Assembly: GCA_026315105.1 (NCBI GenBank) | Contig: CM048744.1 | Coordinates: forward strand, 974,590,221 to 974,654,220 | Reading direction: 5' to 3' | From: Locusta migratoria | Lineage: Eukaryota > Arthropoda > Insecta > Orthoptera > Acrididae | Length of the DNA stretch: 64,000 bases | In this document: piece by piece, positions 1-11,284 of the stretch | Layout: each line of letters starts with the position of its first letter | Numbering within the stretch: position 1 is the stretch's first letter | Made by a program: the position numbers and the translations under genes | The notes under the pieces: model-generated | What the model was told of the DNA's origin: nothing | Database searches by the model: none | The model's input: only the letters and a program-made list of their open reading frames with translations

Positions 1-258
1 TCTGACACATAGCCAACTAGCATTTAAAAATAAATTAAGAAAATTTCTGAATGGCAATTCCTTCTACACATTAGAATAATTTCTAGATAAAAATTAGTAA
101 TTTAGGGGGAAAAAAATAAAAATTAAAAAAAATTCAAATATTGAGTGTCATGTAACATTATGTATAGACACCTTTCATTTAACTGACACGTTCCACATCA
201 TTGCGAAGTGTCGTATTCATGATATATGGAATAAGTATTAATCTAATCTAATGTAATC
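1..258 (+). mobile_element. 3' end of Jockey-type LINE (family J), runs off left edge
   Basis: Only the last codons and the 3' untranslated region of an APE-type non-LTR retrotransposon are inside the window. The first 60 bases encode the LINE C-terminus ending near 'EFLNGNS'. The 3' untranslated region contains the block ACTGACACGTTCCACATCA and ends in a short (TAATC)n-like tail at about 236-258. The same 3' end occurs at 7483 and 39756 in reverse and at 52380-52427 forward, which identifies the family. The element continues to the left of position 1. Confidence 0.8.
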
Positions 259-1889
259 TACCCATGATGCACCGGTCACGCCGTCCGCGTACAGAGTAGA
301 CGCGTCCACTTGCACAAGATGCTCGCATACGATCGCTACTAGACGGAATAGGGTGCATCCTATTCACAAGCGTATGGAAGTGCTTCGCGCATGCACAGAC
401 GACACAATGGGGAACCCAGCTGACAAACGAAGCCAAGTCGGGAATTTGTTTGAGAATGTGTACTTGTCTCTTGCTCAGAGGAACGTAGTTTTCGACTCAG
501 TCGTAAGTATTTTAGGAGGCGATACTATAGAGGAATTGCATAAAAAATTTAATATAACCTGTGTACAATTTTTATTCCATACAGAGATATAGCTTTTAAT
601 ATGAAATCCAAAGAAACGTAGAGCCAATGTAAATCAAGAAATTTTCACTGATTTATCCGTCAGTTCTTGGTAGTACAACATCACACTTACTTAAAAGTAG
701 AATTTTGTGTATGTTCTACACGTTCATTTCCGCTTAGGTATCCGATTTTCTGCTTACTAGGACATATTCAGACTTTAAATTGCGTCGAAAACCGGTTATT
801 TAGATGAAAGTCAATATGATGATCTACCAAGAACCGACGAAAGAATCAGTGAAAATATCCAAATCAGTTTGTTGCACATACCAAGAGCTGTACCTCTGTA
901 CCATATAAAAATTAGACACACGTTATATGAAATTTTAACTGCAAATTTTCTTTATCACCATCTTCTAAAATATTTGCTATTTTTCCTGAAACATGCTGTA
1001 GTTAACAGATGAAATATTTGTTTTTGGTGAGCATTATTTCAAGCTTAACCAAAGTGAAAGGTCTTCGTATAGACACTAGAGCTTGTTCATCGTATACATA
1101 GACGTCTCAAACTGCAGGGCTGGAAGTATGTAATCGCACTTTATAATGAGAACGTTAACACATGTGAGCGACGTAGTTACGCATGAACAATTAAATACAG
1201 TTTCACAGTGTCAGTCTAAAACACAAATAAATGTTTCAATCATCACAATATATCATACAGTTTCAAAAAGTGATGTTAACGCGGCGATTCAGTTGCTGTA
1301 AGTTGACAACAAACGAAGTAGACGCTTGAAGCAGAAGACCAAACAAATGCGTACATTTGAACGCTTCTTCGTACTTCGGCGGTCTATCGCAAGGGGCGCT
1401 GCAGCTGATTACGACTTTTTTGTGTGTGTTGCACGTCTCGTATAGAAAGGACTTTAAACAATCACTAAGCATGATAACCGTCTGCCAAACCTCTCTCCCC
1501 CCTCCACTTGTCAACCTTCCTTACTCATAACTATTTAACAAGCACAGCCATACATCATTTTGTGCCCCTTGAAAAACTTTTAAGGGGATAAAAAATCGAA
1601 TTTTGGGTGCAAAAATCAATTTTTCTTTTATGGGCTATTATATTCCGCTAAGTTTCCTCTTTAAAATGACATAACATACATATTTCTACTTGAGTTATAA
1701 CCGTTTTTATTTTTATAGACTTGTGAGATTGGGTATTGCGCTTTAGTTATACCTGTCTCGAATGACTGACCATTAACTTTTCGGCATTCCATTTATGTGA
1801 CATGAATTCAAATATCCCGCTTTCCAGGAACTTTTTATACACTACTTGTCCGAAAATGTTTTTCTCTGGATTCATCAAGTTACTCTTTG
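259..1889. other. No recognisable gene
   Basis: AT-rich sequence with short frames only. One 79-codon frame (353-592, plus) has no recognisable domain. No repeat family that I know was identified here. A weakly GC-rich patch at 250-440 is the only compositional change. Confidence 0.5.
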
Positions 1890-2267
1890 ACATTGTGATT
1901 TGGGATTGTTTGTACACAGTGTGCTACATGAAAGGAGGGTGCGGGAACTAGGTGACGGGAAAAACTTGGATGGCAAAGGAAGATTGACTGATAGACCACA
2001 TTCAGAATTCCTATGGCCGCGCAATCACGCAAAATAAAAGCAATCTTGATGAAGTGAGGAAAGATATATGGGCTTTGTATTTCCACACCACACCCCAGAA
2101 CATGGTTTATGCCTCAAAGGTGAAAAGAGCTTGTGTAAATACTATCGGGGACTAGCAACTGGATACATTCACCACCACAGTCTACCATTAGCCATCATGG
2201 AAGAAATAAAACTCATTTTCAGAGATCTGGCTCACAGAAGTCTTCTGATGAAACGTCTTCACAGGAA
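1890..2267 (+). pseudogene. Mutator-like transposase domain remnant
   Basis: In shifting plus frames the translation resembles the metazoan Mutator-like transposase domain. First comes 'DGKGRLTD', then 'VRKDIWALYFH', then 'CKYYRGLATG', then 'HHHSLPLAIMEEIKLIFRDL' followed by 'LLMKRLHRKT'. The run after the histidines, with a PIFRDL-like core and an LHGKT-like end, is typical of that domain. At least two frameshifts and in-frame stops make it non-functional. It abuts the foldback element at 2268 and may be the coding relic of the same transposon. The family call is from memory of the domain. Confidence 0.5.
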
Positions 2268-2823
2268 AACCCCTGCTGCTGATGCGACCAAAGAGGTTTC
2301 TACACCCATTGGTTACAAGCCAGTCGACGAGACCTTCCCAGGGCAAGTCTCATGATCTTCTCTCCCCACCGCCACTGTTTCCTTGGGTTTCCCAGTTTCT
2401 GATAGCTTTCCCGTCTCCTGGCTGCTCGGCGGTCACTTTTTCCTCGTACCACAGTGAGGTAAGGTTGGTTCTGCTCTTGTGTCTGTGAAGATGGTAGCGA
2501 TTCGTTGTCTAGCTTGGTTAACTTAGACTCTTAGATTCATTTTTCAGAATATCTTTTCCGACCGTGGGCAGAAATGTGCTCTAGTTTTTCAGTCTAGTGA
2601 TTTCCAACAGATAAACACAGTGTATGTGTTAATAGTTGCAGTGCAATAACGGCCTGGTATATTCCAACGTTTTGTGATTATGTGGCGGTGTACAAACTCT
2701 GTGTAAATTCTTTCTAACTTTGTGGGGAGAGAAGATCGCGAGACTCGCCCTGGGGAGGGCTCGTCGACTGGCTTGTAACCAAAGAGTGTAGAAAACTCTT
2801 TGGTTGCATCAGCAGCAGGGGTT
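2268..2823. mobile_element. Foldback element with ~100-bp terminal inverted repeats
   Basis: The left arm (about 2268-2368, starting AACCCCTGCTGCTGATGC) is the reverse complement of the right arm (about 2722-2823, ending GCATCAGCAGCAGGGGTT), with small indels. Both arms carry the blocks GTCGACGAG and GATCTTCTCTCCCC. The 350-bp interior has no open frame. No target-site duplication was obvious. It may be the terminal part of the Mutator-like element whose transposase relic lies directly to the left. Confidence 0.65.
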
Positions 2824-3159
2824 GGTAATGACTGACTATTGATTCTGAGCCAGAGAGAATCATGCCAAGCGAGGTGTTACTACTCACATTCAGACAGCCA
2901 TTAGGTTCTCACACATCCACTTAAAAGTAAAACAAGTACACATTCTCACAGGGACAGTAATAAATTATTAAAATAAAATCCTAGCAATATTAACTAACAT
3001 TTCAGAAACAAATGTTTTAAAACATGAAATAAAAACGCTATTCCTCATGCATTGAAAAGAGTGGGGTTCTAGTTTTAACAAAATGCTAATCTAGCGACAT
3101 CAAATAAATTACAATTTTATAAAAATATATGGAAGGCGACAGACGGTCGTCTTTCACCG
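2824..3159. other. No recognisable gene
   Basis: AT-rich sequence without a recognisable coding domain or repeat. Confidence 0.4.
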
Positions 3160-3520
3160 TGTTCCTACATTTCTCCTGAATCCAAATTGATCTTCCTCGG
3201 GGTCGGCTTCTACCAGCTTTTTCATCCTTCTGTAAAGAATTCGTGTTAAAATTTTGCAACCATAACTTATTAAACATATGGTTCTGAAATTTTCACACCT
3301 GTCTGCGCCTGCTTTGGAATGGGGATTATTACATTTTTCTAAAAGTCTGAGTATACGTCTCCTGTCTCATACATCTTACAAACCAGGTGAAATAGTTTTC
3401 TCATGGCTAGCTCTCCCAGAGACTTCAGTAGTTCTCAGGAATGTCGTCCACTCCAGGAGCCTTGTTTCGACTTAGGTCTTCTCTCGGTAATATACTCAAA
3501 ATTATTTTACGTTCATTTAA
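3160..3520 (-). pseudogene. RTE-clade LINE reverse-transcriptase fragment
   Basis: Colinear with the minus-strand RTE copy at 42650-43020. On the minus strand it covers the segment around 'CENYRTI', 'HGCKILTRI' and the 'FRRNVGTRE' block that precedes the RT palm. Both ends are truncated, there is no 3' tail, and stops and frameshifts interrupt the frame. No partner piece of the same copy is visible nearby. Confidence 0.75.
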
Positions 3521-4611
3521 TTCAGAAGTGGAAGAAAGAAATAGGTGATTGATGTACAGACTACTATCCATTTTGGATGGGGCTTAGAGTAGTGTGGATG
3601 GTGGTCATTTAGAAGACCACCTTCTTATATATAGAATAGATATCTAAAGAAAATCGCTGTTGGAATGCAAGGAAGATACAATTTATTAAATAATTTACTG
3701 AATTACAAAAATTGAACACATTACAATATTCAAACAATAAAACATTATTAAACACTATGAAATATTACAAATTCTAGTGGTAAACATGTTATTTAGAACG
3801 AATGGGTGAAAATAAGGAAGGCAAAGAGTATCGTACACTATTTCGCACTTATGGTAGGTGCGCAATATATTGACCACAATCCTGTAAATCGTTAAAACAT
3901 CAACAGCTTGCAGTCTCCTAGAACCTGTTGTCTTTTAACTTATGTATTTTTACATTTAGACTGCTATGTTGCGTGTGTTATTGAATCGCCAATTTTTTAA
4001 ATAAAATGACCAACTTGTAAAATTTTGTACGGCCAGATGATGGTGGCATAGCCCGCTGAATCTGGTCGCCATAAAATAATTAAGTATTTTGCGATCTTGG
4101 TTTTTTAGTTTTGAAGATTATTAATATATCAGATCACCTACACAACCAGCGATGTCACATAACGTCAACATATATATTTTCTATAAAGAAGCAAATGTTT
4201 AATACAAAGTATTAACTAGATAAGATTTATGGTAGTGTTTAGAATTGAGTGTGTTACTATTTCTGAATTGAAACTTGTTATAATGTTGTTATAAATATCC
4301 ACTTTATAATTTTAAAAATAGCAACCATCGAAAGACAGAACATATAAGTAACTAACTATGTTGAAACTTAGATTTAGGCATAAACCGTTTCCATGAAAAG
4401 TTTTTTGTTTGTTGTTTATCCACAAAAATAACCTAGAAAATGCAGCTAAATAATTGTGTCTCTCATTAATTGCTTCAAAGCTATATTTTTAAATACTGAA
4501 TACTCTCTCTCCCCACTCGATGTCGGACGATTCACTCACAATTCATGCACCCATAGTGATATAAGTAGAAAACAGAAATATAGTATAAAATAAATCTATC
4601 ACCACTAAAAA

Positions 4612-4612
<1 letters not shown>
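3521..4612. other. No recognisable gene
   Basis: AT-rich DNA with only short frames; nothing recognisable on either strand. Confidence 0.4.

Positions 4613-4691
<79 letters not shown>
4613..4691. repeat. Compound microsatellite (CA)n(GA)n
   Basis: About 14 CA dinucleotides run directly into about 25 GA dinucleotides without interruption. The minus-strand frame over it (Ser-Leu and Val-Cys runs) is a low-complexity artefact. Confidence 0.97.
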
Positions 4692-4694
<3 letters not shown>

Positions 4695-5007
4695 AGAAAA
4701 CACGGCACTCTTTCGCAGTCGGAGAAGGAATAAATCGTTATAAAGTCACTCACATTGTCGCAAATGGAAGACGACGCTGCATTGTCATATCGCATTTAGG
4801 AAAGAATGATTTGACTCCGTTGTTCTCGCATCACCCTGACTACCTTGTTAGTCACACCGGTCTCTTGTTTAGAACGGCGTATCTACATAACGTGTCAGAT
4901 TATAAAGGTTTCTTCTTGAAATACACTTTTATATTTTTATCAGTTGGTAAGACATCTTTTTTTTAAAAAATCTTTATTCTCAATTATACAAAAAACCCAA
5001 TTAATTA

Positions 5008-5209
5008 ATTCAAATGTTCAAATGTTTGTTAAGCTTATGGGACTTAACTATGGGGTCATCAGTCCCTAAACTTACAAACTACTTATGAACTACTTACGAA
5101 CTAGGACGGCACAAATATCCATGCCCGAGGGGGGATTCGAACCCCCGACCGTAGTGGCCGTGCAGACCGTGACTGAAGTGCCTGAGTCCCCTCGGCCACC
5201 GCGGCCGGC
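5008..5209 (-). mobile_element. tRNA-derived SINE, family A, full length
   Basis: Head on the right: GCCGGCCGCGGTGGCCGAG, with an A box (TGGCCGAGG) and a B box (GGTTCGAATCC) in a class-II (Leu/Ser-like) tRNA layout. The tRNA-unrelated body contains the diagnostic CATCAGTCCCTAAAC block and a tail ending in repeated CAAATGTT motifs. ATTAATTA flanks both ends (5000-5007 and 5210-5217), a probable TSD. RNA polymerase III transcription and LINE-assisted insertion are inferred from the class. Confidence 0.9.
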
Positions 5210-5217
5210 ATTAATTA

Positions 5218-7270
5218 TTTAATGGGTCTTTATATATATATATATAAACTATTGTTATAGTGAAATGCTACTCAACTCAGTACAACACAATAATTTCTGC
5301 AAACACTACAATGGGGTTTCTTCAAGGAAATCTCGGCAGGATGTGTAGCCACTAGAACTACTGCAGTGATTGCAACTGCGCCAGTGATGTATAAACCTAA
5401 GTGTGGCCAATGTCTACCGAGCTACACCCAGTGGACTTGCTCCTGGCACTGGGCTTGCCATGATTTCCACAGCAGGTACTAAGCTGTTGTTCTGATTGTT
5501 TATATGAAAGGCTTACATCTAAAAACTATCCTCAACTCAGCCTATAGTCAAATCCGGTGTTCGCACCCAGTCCCCCTGGACTCTCGTGTGGCGGACTGCA
5601 CCAGAAGCTGGCAGCCAGTTCGCACCCAGGCGACATGTCAGGGTGCGTCTGTCTCGTCCGTGTTCACTCACTCACTGTTGATCCCAGAGGAAGTCCTCTT
5701 GCGCCTTGTCGGAAATGGCATTGGCCAGATCGTCCAGAATCTGAAAAGTGTCTGGGTGTCTAATCAGGTTAACCCTAGTATACATACCATGGGTTCATTG
5801 GACCCGGTAGTAGCTTTAATTTTTAATTGCTTTATGAAAGACTTAAAATTGAGTCCCACGGGATCAGGTGAGCTCTCTGGTAATATTCAGTAACACAGAT
5901 ACGGTATTCTTAGAATTCTGTGCTTTCAATTTAATAGTCACTTATATGTTCTTCTTTATATCATACATTTACGTAGCCTGGATCTATTGGACCCTGAGGT
6001 TTATGTCAAAGTCATTAAATGAGATTGGGTTGTTATCAATTACAATTTGTTGAAGTTCAGAGAATACGTTACTGCCACACATACACATTGTTGTGATCTC
6101 AGAAAACATATTGTTACAACTTGGAGCTGTTGAACTGTCAGAATGCGTATGACTGTGTTGTGTAAGAAGCGAAATACTACAGTAGATGGTTATGAGTGTG
6201 TGAAGGTGTTTGCTATACAACAGTATTGTGTTTCCTATTCCCTACACATTCAGGAGAAAGATAAGGCTTATTTTTATCACTAAGCAATAACATGAACAGC
6301 AGTTATATTCCCGCACTCCATAAAAGAATAGATAATTGAGGCTATTTATTCATATTGTTAGGCTATCTCTCATACAAAGTGTCATAATGTACATCTAAAA
6401 AAAGGAGCTTGCATGAGGAAAGCGTTTGGTTTTCAAGCCAAACTTATGTATCATTTGTTTGTTAATGGGTAGCTAAAGATAACGATTCCCTTTTAGATAT
6501 AAGTTCTGCTTCGGATAAAACTATGGGGTTGTTCAACAGGCAGTAACACTTCGATAATAATATCTCAGGACAAGTAAGCAGGGAAACTGCTAACGTTTAT
6601 ATTGCTCCAAATGATATGCTATCGAGTAAAGGCACTTCCGTTCAGAATGGTGAAATTTATACAATGCCCAACAAGGGATAAAATTATTTACATCCCAAGA
6701 AGATACTTGGGATTTATTTATGCCTTTACCCATTTTGGATGAAACTGTGAGATGCACAACCTAGAGACAAGAAGAATGTGTATAAACAAAGATGAAAAGA
6801 AGGCATGAATACCAAAACATAGCTTGCAGTAAGTGCACAAAACGTGTGCCAGGGCTACAGCAGTGTGGTATACAACAATTGCAAAAATTAATGTGATGTT
6901 TTGACGTGTAATTGTCGATTCTTTGAAAGTGCCGATATCACAAATTTAAGAACAGTTTGCGATGAATAATACTGGTGGCTTATGTTTCAGTTTTCGTAAA
7001 GTAATTTAGTAACGTAAATTCATTAAGGATTGAGATTAAACTTTTTAACTTAATAAAACTAAGAAAGTTGCAACAGCGTTCCTATATCATATTCCTAAAA
7101 TTCAAATAAAACTATTCAGGCATGATAAGATTTAAAAAAAAAATTAAATGTTTTCATTCAAAATCTTGTACTAGAAATAACGGATTCAATGCGAAAAAAA
7201 ATATTGGTCTTGCGTAGAAGGGTTAAAAGGTGTCATAATTCGGGAGTTGTCTCAATTCAGAAGCAACCCG
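5218..7270. other. No recognisable gene (2 kb)
   Basis: A short TA tract lies at 5231-5246. The 129-codon plus frame at 5504-5893 has no domain that I know. Around 6740-6880 the plus strand has spaced cysteine codons in broken frames that faintly recall a transposase zinc ribbon, too weak to call. Nothing else is recognisable. Confidence 0.4.
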
Positions 7271-7340
7271 CGTTCAAATATCTGTGTAAGATGTCTTACC
7301 AGTTGTCTCTGGTAAGACATCTTACACAGATATTTGAACG
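7271..7340. repeat. Perfect 32-bp hairpin with 6-nt loop
   Basis: Positions 7271-7302 are the exact reverse complement of 7309-7340; the loop is TTGTCT. The arms read CGTTCAAATATC... outward. There is no U-run after it, and this is not a bacterial terminator context. It may be the core of a foldback element or a replication-slippage palindrome. Confidence 0.95.
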
Positions 7341-7482
7341 TGGTCCGGCGACACACCCGAAGAGAAGCCACGACGCTCTACTGCAGAGGCGTCCAAAATA
7401 CGAACCACGTTTGAATTTAACCTTCATGTAACTGTGCACGCGATTTTCCCTAGATTTACTCAGAGTTTGCTAGAGGCGTCAG

Positions 7483-9148
7483 AGAATTAGATTAGATTAG
7501 ATTAATACTTGTTCCATAGATTATAAGTACGAAATTTCGTAATGATGTGGAACGTGTCAGTTTAGTAAATGTTGTTTACACTTGACAATCGATATTTTAA
7601 GGATTATTTTTTTTAATTTTTTATTTTTTAAAGTTTTATCTACAAATTCATCTACATTGTAGAAGAAGTTGCCATTCAGAAATTCCTTTAATTTCTTTTT
7701 AAATACTAGTCAGACTTTTGGTGCTACTTGGTAAGTGACCAAAGACTTTTGTGGCAGCATTATTCACCCCCTTTCTGAGCCAAAGTTAGATTTAACCTTG
7801 AGTAGTAAATATCATCCTTTCTCCTAGTCTTGTAGCTATGCACACTGCTATTACTTTTCAATTGAGTCGGATTGTTAATAACAATTTTCATGAGTGTATA
7901 TATATATATATTTGAAGCTACAGTGAGGATCCCTAATTCCCTAAAAAAAGTCTGCAGGATGCTCTTGGGTTGGTTCTAGCAATTATTAGCAATTATTCTG
8001 ATTACACGCTTTTGCGCAATGAATACTTTTTTACTCAATGTTGAATTGCCCCAGAATATGAAAATAGGCGTCGTAAGCTAATTTACTGAAATGTATATCA
8101 CCAAATTTTGCAATGACTCTCATAGCATAAGTATCTGAACTCAAACGTTTCAGGAGATCTTCAATATGTTTCTTCCAATTCAGTCCCTCGTCAATGCAAA
8201 CACCTAAAATTTTTGAATATTCTACCTTAGCTACAGAGTTATGTTCAAAGTCTAAATTTATTAATGGTGTCATGCCATTTACTGTATGTAACAGTATATA
8301 CTGGGTTTTATCAAAGTTTAATGAGAGTCCATTTGTAGAGAACCACTTAATAACTTTCTGGAAAATATCATTTACAATTTCTTCAGTTAATTCCTGTTTG
8401 TCAGGTGTGATAGCTATACTTTTATCATCAGCAAAAAGTACTAGCTTAGCATCTTCGTGAATGTCGAATGGTAAGTCATTAATATATATTAAGAACAGCA
8501 AAGGACTCAAGACCGAACCTTGTGGGACTCCATTTTTGATAACTCCCCAGTTAGAAGAATTAATTGTTTCATATATATCATGTGAACTGATTATTTCAAC
8601 TTTCTGCACTCTTCCAGTTAACTATGATTTAAACCATTTGTGCACTGTCCCACTCATACCACAATACTTAAGGTTGTCTAGAAGAATCCCATGATTTACA
8701 CAATCAAAAGCCTTTGATAGATCACAAAAAATCCCAACTGGTGATGTCCGGTTATTCAAAGCATTTAATATTTCATCAGTGAAGGTATATATAGAATTTT
8801 CAGTTGATAAGCTTTTTTGAAAACCAAACTGACATTTTGTTAGAACTTTATATTTACTAATATCTGAAGCATATAGTACATAACTTTTTCAAACATTTTG
8901 GATAAATCTGTCCGAAGTGAGATGGGGCGGTAGTTGTTGACATCGTATGTATCCCCTTTTTTATGGAACGGTTTAACGATAGCATATTTCAGTCTGCTTT
9001 AATGAGCTATTACAAATATGAGTGAGAATCCTACTTATCTCCTGGGGACAAGTTTTAAATACCCTGCTGGAAATGCCATCAATTCCATATGACCGTTTAC
9101 TCTTGAGAGAGTTTATTATTTTCCTAATGCACGTTTAAAACTGTCTTC
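7483..9148 (-). mobile_element. 5'-truncated Jockey-type LINE (family J)
   Basis: The 3' tail is (ATTAG)n on the plus strand at 7483-7502, followed inward by the family 3' untranslated block. The minus strand encodes RT: the longest open piece (8031-8609, 192 codons) has the 'GVPQGSVLSPLLF' motif and the catalytic 'LFADDKS' (FADD box). It continues with 'WFSTNGLSLNFDKTQ' and the C-terminal thumb. Upstream RT motifs ('NNYRPISL', 'SYGIDGI') can be followed to about 9148 through frameshifts and stops. A SINE sits exactly at its 5' end. The copy is dead. Confidence 0.88.
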
Positions 9149-9156
9149 ACTTGTTC

Positions 9157-9335
9157 AAATAAAAAACATTCAAATGTTTGTAAAGTTTATGGGACTTAAC
9201 TGCGGGGTCATCAGTCCTCAAATTTACAAAATACTTATAAACTACCTTATACTAAAAAGAAACATCCATGCGGAGAACGGCCTCGCGCATCGTAGCATAG
9301 CGCCTCAATGTCCTCGGCCGCTCCGCCGCGGCTTG
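9157..9335 (-). mobile_element. tRNA-derived SINE with deleted B box
   Basis: A SINE of the family with a GCCGCGGCGGAGCGGCCGAGG head. Compared with intact copies it lacks the segment holding the GGTTCGAATCC B box, so it should no longer be an RNA polymerase III template. The TSD is ACTTGTTC at 9149-9156 and 9336-9343. The site lies at the 5' boundary of the family J LINE. Confidence 0.85.
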
Positions 9336-9343
9336 ACTTGTTC

Positions 9344-9959
9344 GTAAATAAGAAAGACACCACTGAGAGCGCTTTTTCTCCAGGTGACAGTGATTTATCG
9401 CTCCAGACTGTGATTTGCTGCGTTAATCTTGCTTGATTTGTTATAGTAGGTATTTTGTTATTTCACTGTTTCTTTGAAGTATGTGTACGGTACTTGTTAA
9501 GAGTACTTGTGTAATATGTAGGCTGAAGCTAAGGAGATTGTTATGGAAGAAGGCAACAGTATAACGTGTGGGCTGTGTAATGAAGATATTGCTGTGCTCA
9601 TTGATTATAACTTACGCTGTCATTAAGAAAGTAGCATGTTGTACAGTTTGATGAATTCAGTAACAATGTGCGTGAACACATTAAAACGTGGACCGTGTAT
9701 TGAAAAACGAAATTACATACCTCTCACTAAGCGTACTCGTTAGAGTAATCAAGATACTTTGACGTTTCCACGGACTGTTGTGCCTATTTTTTAACATTAA
9801 ATTTCGTTGTTTTCTTCCTTTGAGAAAATATGTGATCAAATAAAAGTTGGGATTCCACTGTAAATATGTCGAATTATCTGGTGAATTTATATAAATCGTA
9901 AGTTTTTGTATTAAGCTGTATTGAGAGACACGGTAGAGGTTATATTGTATACCATTAAA
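9344..9959. other. No recognisable gene
   Basis: AT-rich DNA with short frames only; no family recognised. Confidence 0.4.
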
Positions 9960-10140
9960 ATAGGGGTGAGCGATATCTCGATGACGTTACAGATCAATTT
10001 ATACGGATAGTACCACAATTATCAGTTATCCATGTCAACCGGTCCCCAGTGAGTATCGAAACGTGAGACGTGGCCCTCACGATCTAATAATGTGGAGACC
10101 CCTGCCCTAGTGGGTGGTGACGCACACTTTGAGAACTGCG
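9960..10140. mobile_element. Possible hAT-like terminal fragments
   Basis: The string GTGGAGACCCCTGCCCTAG (about 10091-10110) reads on the minus strand as CTAGGGCAGGGGTCTCCAC, reminiscent of CAGGGGTCT-type hAT termini. The next bases read on the minus strand as GTTCTCAAAGTGTGCGTC, another typical hAT-end motif. There is no transposase frame and no visible 8-bp TSD. Confidence 0.3.
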
Positions 10141-10400
10141 CACCTGACGTGTGATCTGGAAGCTTGGACACAGCGCTTGTACGCAGGCTGTTGCAAAAGT
10201 GCAGAGAGGGGGCACGGATGCGCGGCCCTGGTGGACCGACGTGTCAATCCGCGCTCGTTAACGCACGGCCTCCAAGGGCGCGACGGCAGCGCTAACTGGC
10301 GGCGCTGGCGGCAATTAACGCAGCCGAAGGGCGCGGGCGGCGTTTCTGAGGCAACGGGGCCACTGCAGCAGGGCGCCGAATAACTCATTTCACTGACGAC
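10141..10400. other. GC- and CpG-rich island of unknown nature
   Basis: A sharp rise in GC and CpG against AT-rich flanks. Frames are open on both strands (10114-10383 plus, 10107-10388 minus), as expected by chance in GC-rich DNA, and neither has a recognisable domain. It could be a CpG-rich promoter region, an unmethylated repeat or a GC-rich element part. Confidence 0.4.
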
Positions 10401-10644
10401 GGCTGCACTCCTGCTAGCACTCTGTTTCCTTAGTTCTCACGTCGCAGAAGAACAGTCCAAGACCCAAACGAGAAAATGGAGTCATGAGTCGAATACATCG
10501 TGGCTATTTTAATTTCTGAATGTGTATTTTAAAATTCCTTGTTTTCTGTATAAGTCTCCATCTTTTTTATCTCCTTTAAAGTTATTAATTCTGCGATTTT
10601 ATCACTATTTTTTTTTGCGAATTGACAAATCTGTAGAACAGATC

Positions 10645-10708
10645 GTCTGAAGAGCAGCACGGCCACCACAGCTGGCCTTAAAATATCAATAAAAGGGAAA
10701 AAAATCTT
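10645..10708 (+). mobile_element. 3' terminus of a poly(A) retroposon
   Basis: Shares GAAGAGCAGC..., then TTAAAATATCAATAAA and an A-rich end with positions 21745-21844. Only the last 60 bases remain. The AATAAA-like string before the A-rich run suggests a polyadenylated transcript. Confidence 0.5.
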
Positions 10709-10844
10709 CAGTCGTGGAAATAAGATCAGGTCTCACATAGACAATTACGTGCGTTAGTTTCACATATGTTTTAGGTGGAATTGGAGCAACCGAGGTAACA
10801 TTCCTATATTTGTTTCTGATATTTCTAACTAGGGACGCGATTTT

Positions 10845-11284
10845 TATTTTATTTGAAATCGAAGTTTTCTCACCTCCCGCCTGTCATCGTACTTGGAGTG
10901 GATGCTGACGTAGTTTCGAATTACTGTGTGATGGTCTGCATAGATGCCTGCCTTTTACGCTGTGCGACCCTCTTAAATTATCGACGGTCTCTGTCAGTCA
11001 ACAGACGAGGTCGGCATGTACTCTGTCGTGCTGTACGTACCCCTTCTCGTTCCCTCTTCACTGTCACATCAGAAATAGTAGGCATAAGGAGTGCGGAAAT
11101 TTGCGTATATGATTTGACACAAGTGACACACAATCATCTGACCATTTTCGAACTTCATGAGTTCCGATGATTGCTCCAATCTGCTCTCTCACGATTTGTA
11201 ATGACTACTGAGGTCGCTCATATGGACTACCTGCTAGTAGGTAGCACCACAAGGTACCTAATACATTTGATCACATAGTGTATA
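10845..11284 (-). pseudogene. Tc1-like transposase remnant (family T1)
   Basis: Read on the minus strand this is the left end and N-terminal coding part of a Tc1-like transposon that I recognise as abundant in grasshoppers. The inverted repeat ends TTTGATCACATAGTGTA at the TA near 11284. A start region ('REQIGAI' region) and the helix-turn-helix coding sequence follow. Stops are present and the DDE catalytic half is missing. The terminal TA abuts the 3' tail of the LINE to the right. The family call is from memory. Confidence 0.65.

Noticed and set aside
4532..4795. Minus-strand frame with Ser-Leu and Val-Cys repeats
   Set aside because: It is the translation of the (CA)n(GA)n microsatellite.
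5504..5893. 129-codon plus frame as a host exon
   Set aside because: No recognisable domain, no convincing splice sites at its ends, and a second frame is also open over part of it.
6640..6900. Cysteine-rich broken frames reminiscent of a piggyBac C-terminal zinc ribbon
   Set aside because: Spacing is irregular, frames are interrupted, and there is no transposase core or TTAA-flanked terminal repeat.
7271..7340. Rho-independent terminator or microRNA precursor
   Set aside because: The genome is eukaryotic, there is no U-run, and the perfect 32-bp stem with a 6-nt loop is unlike typical microRNA hairpins; no expression evidence.
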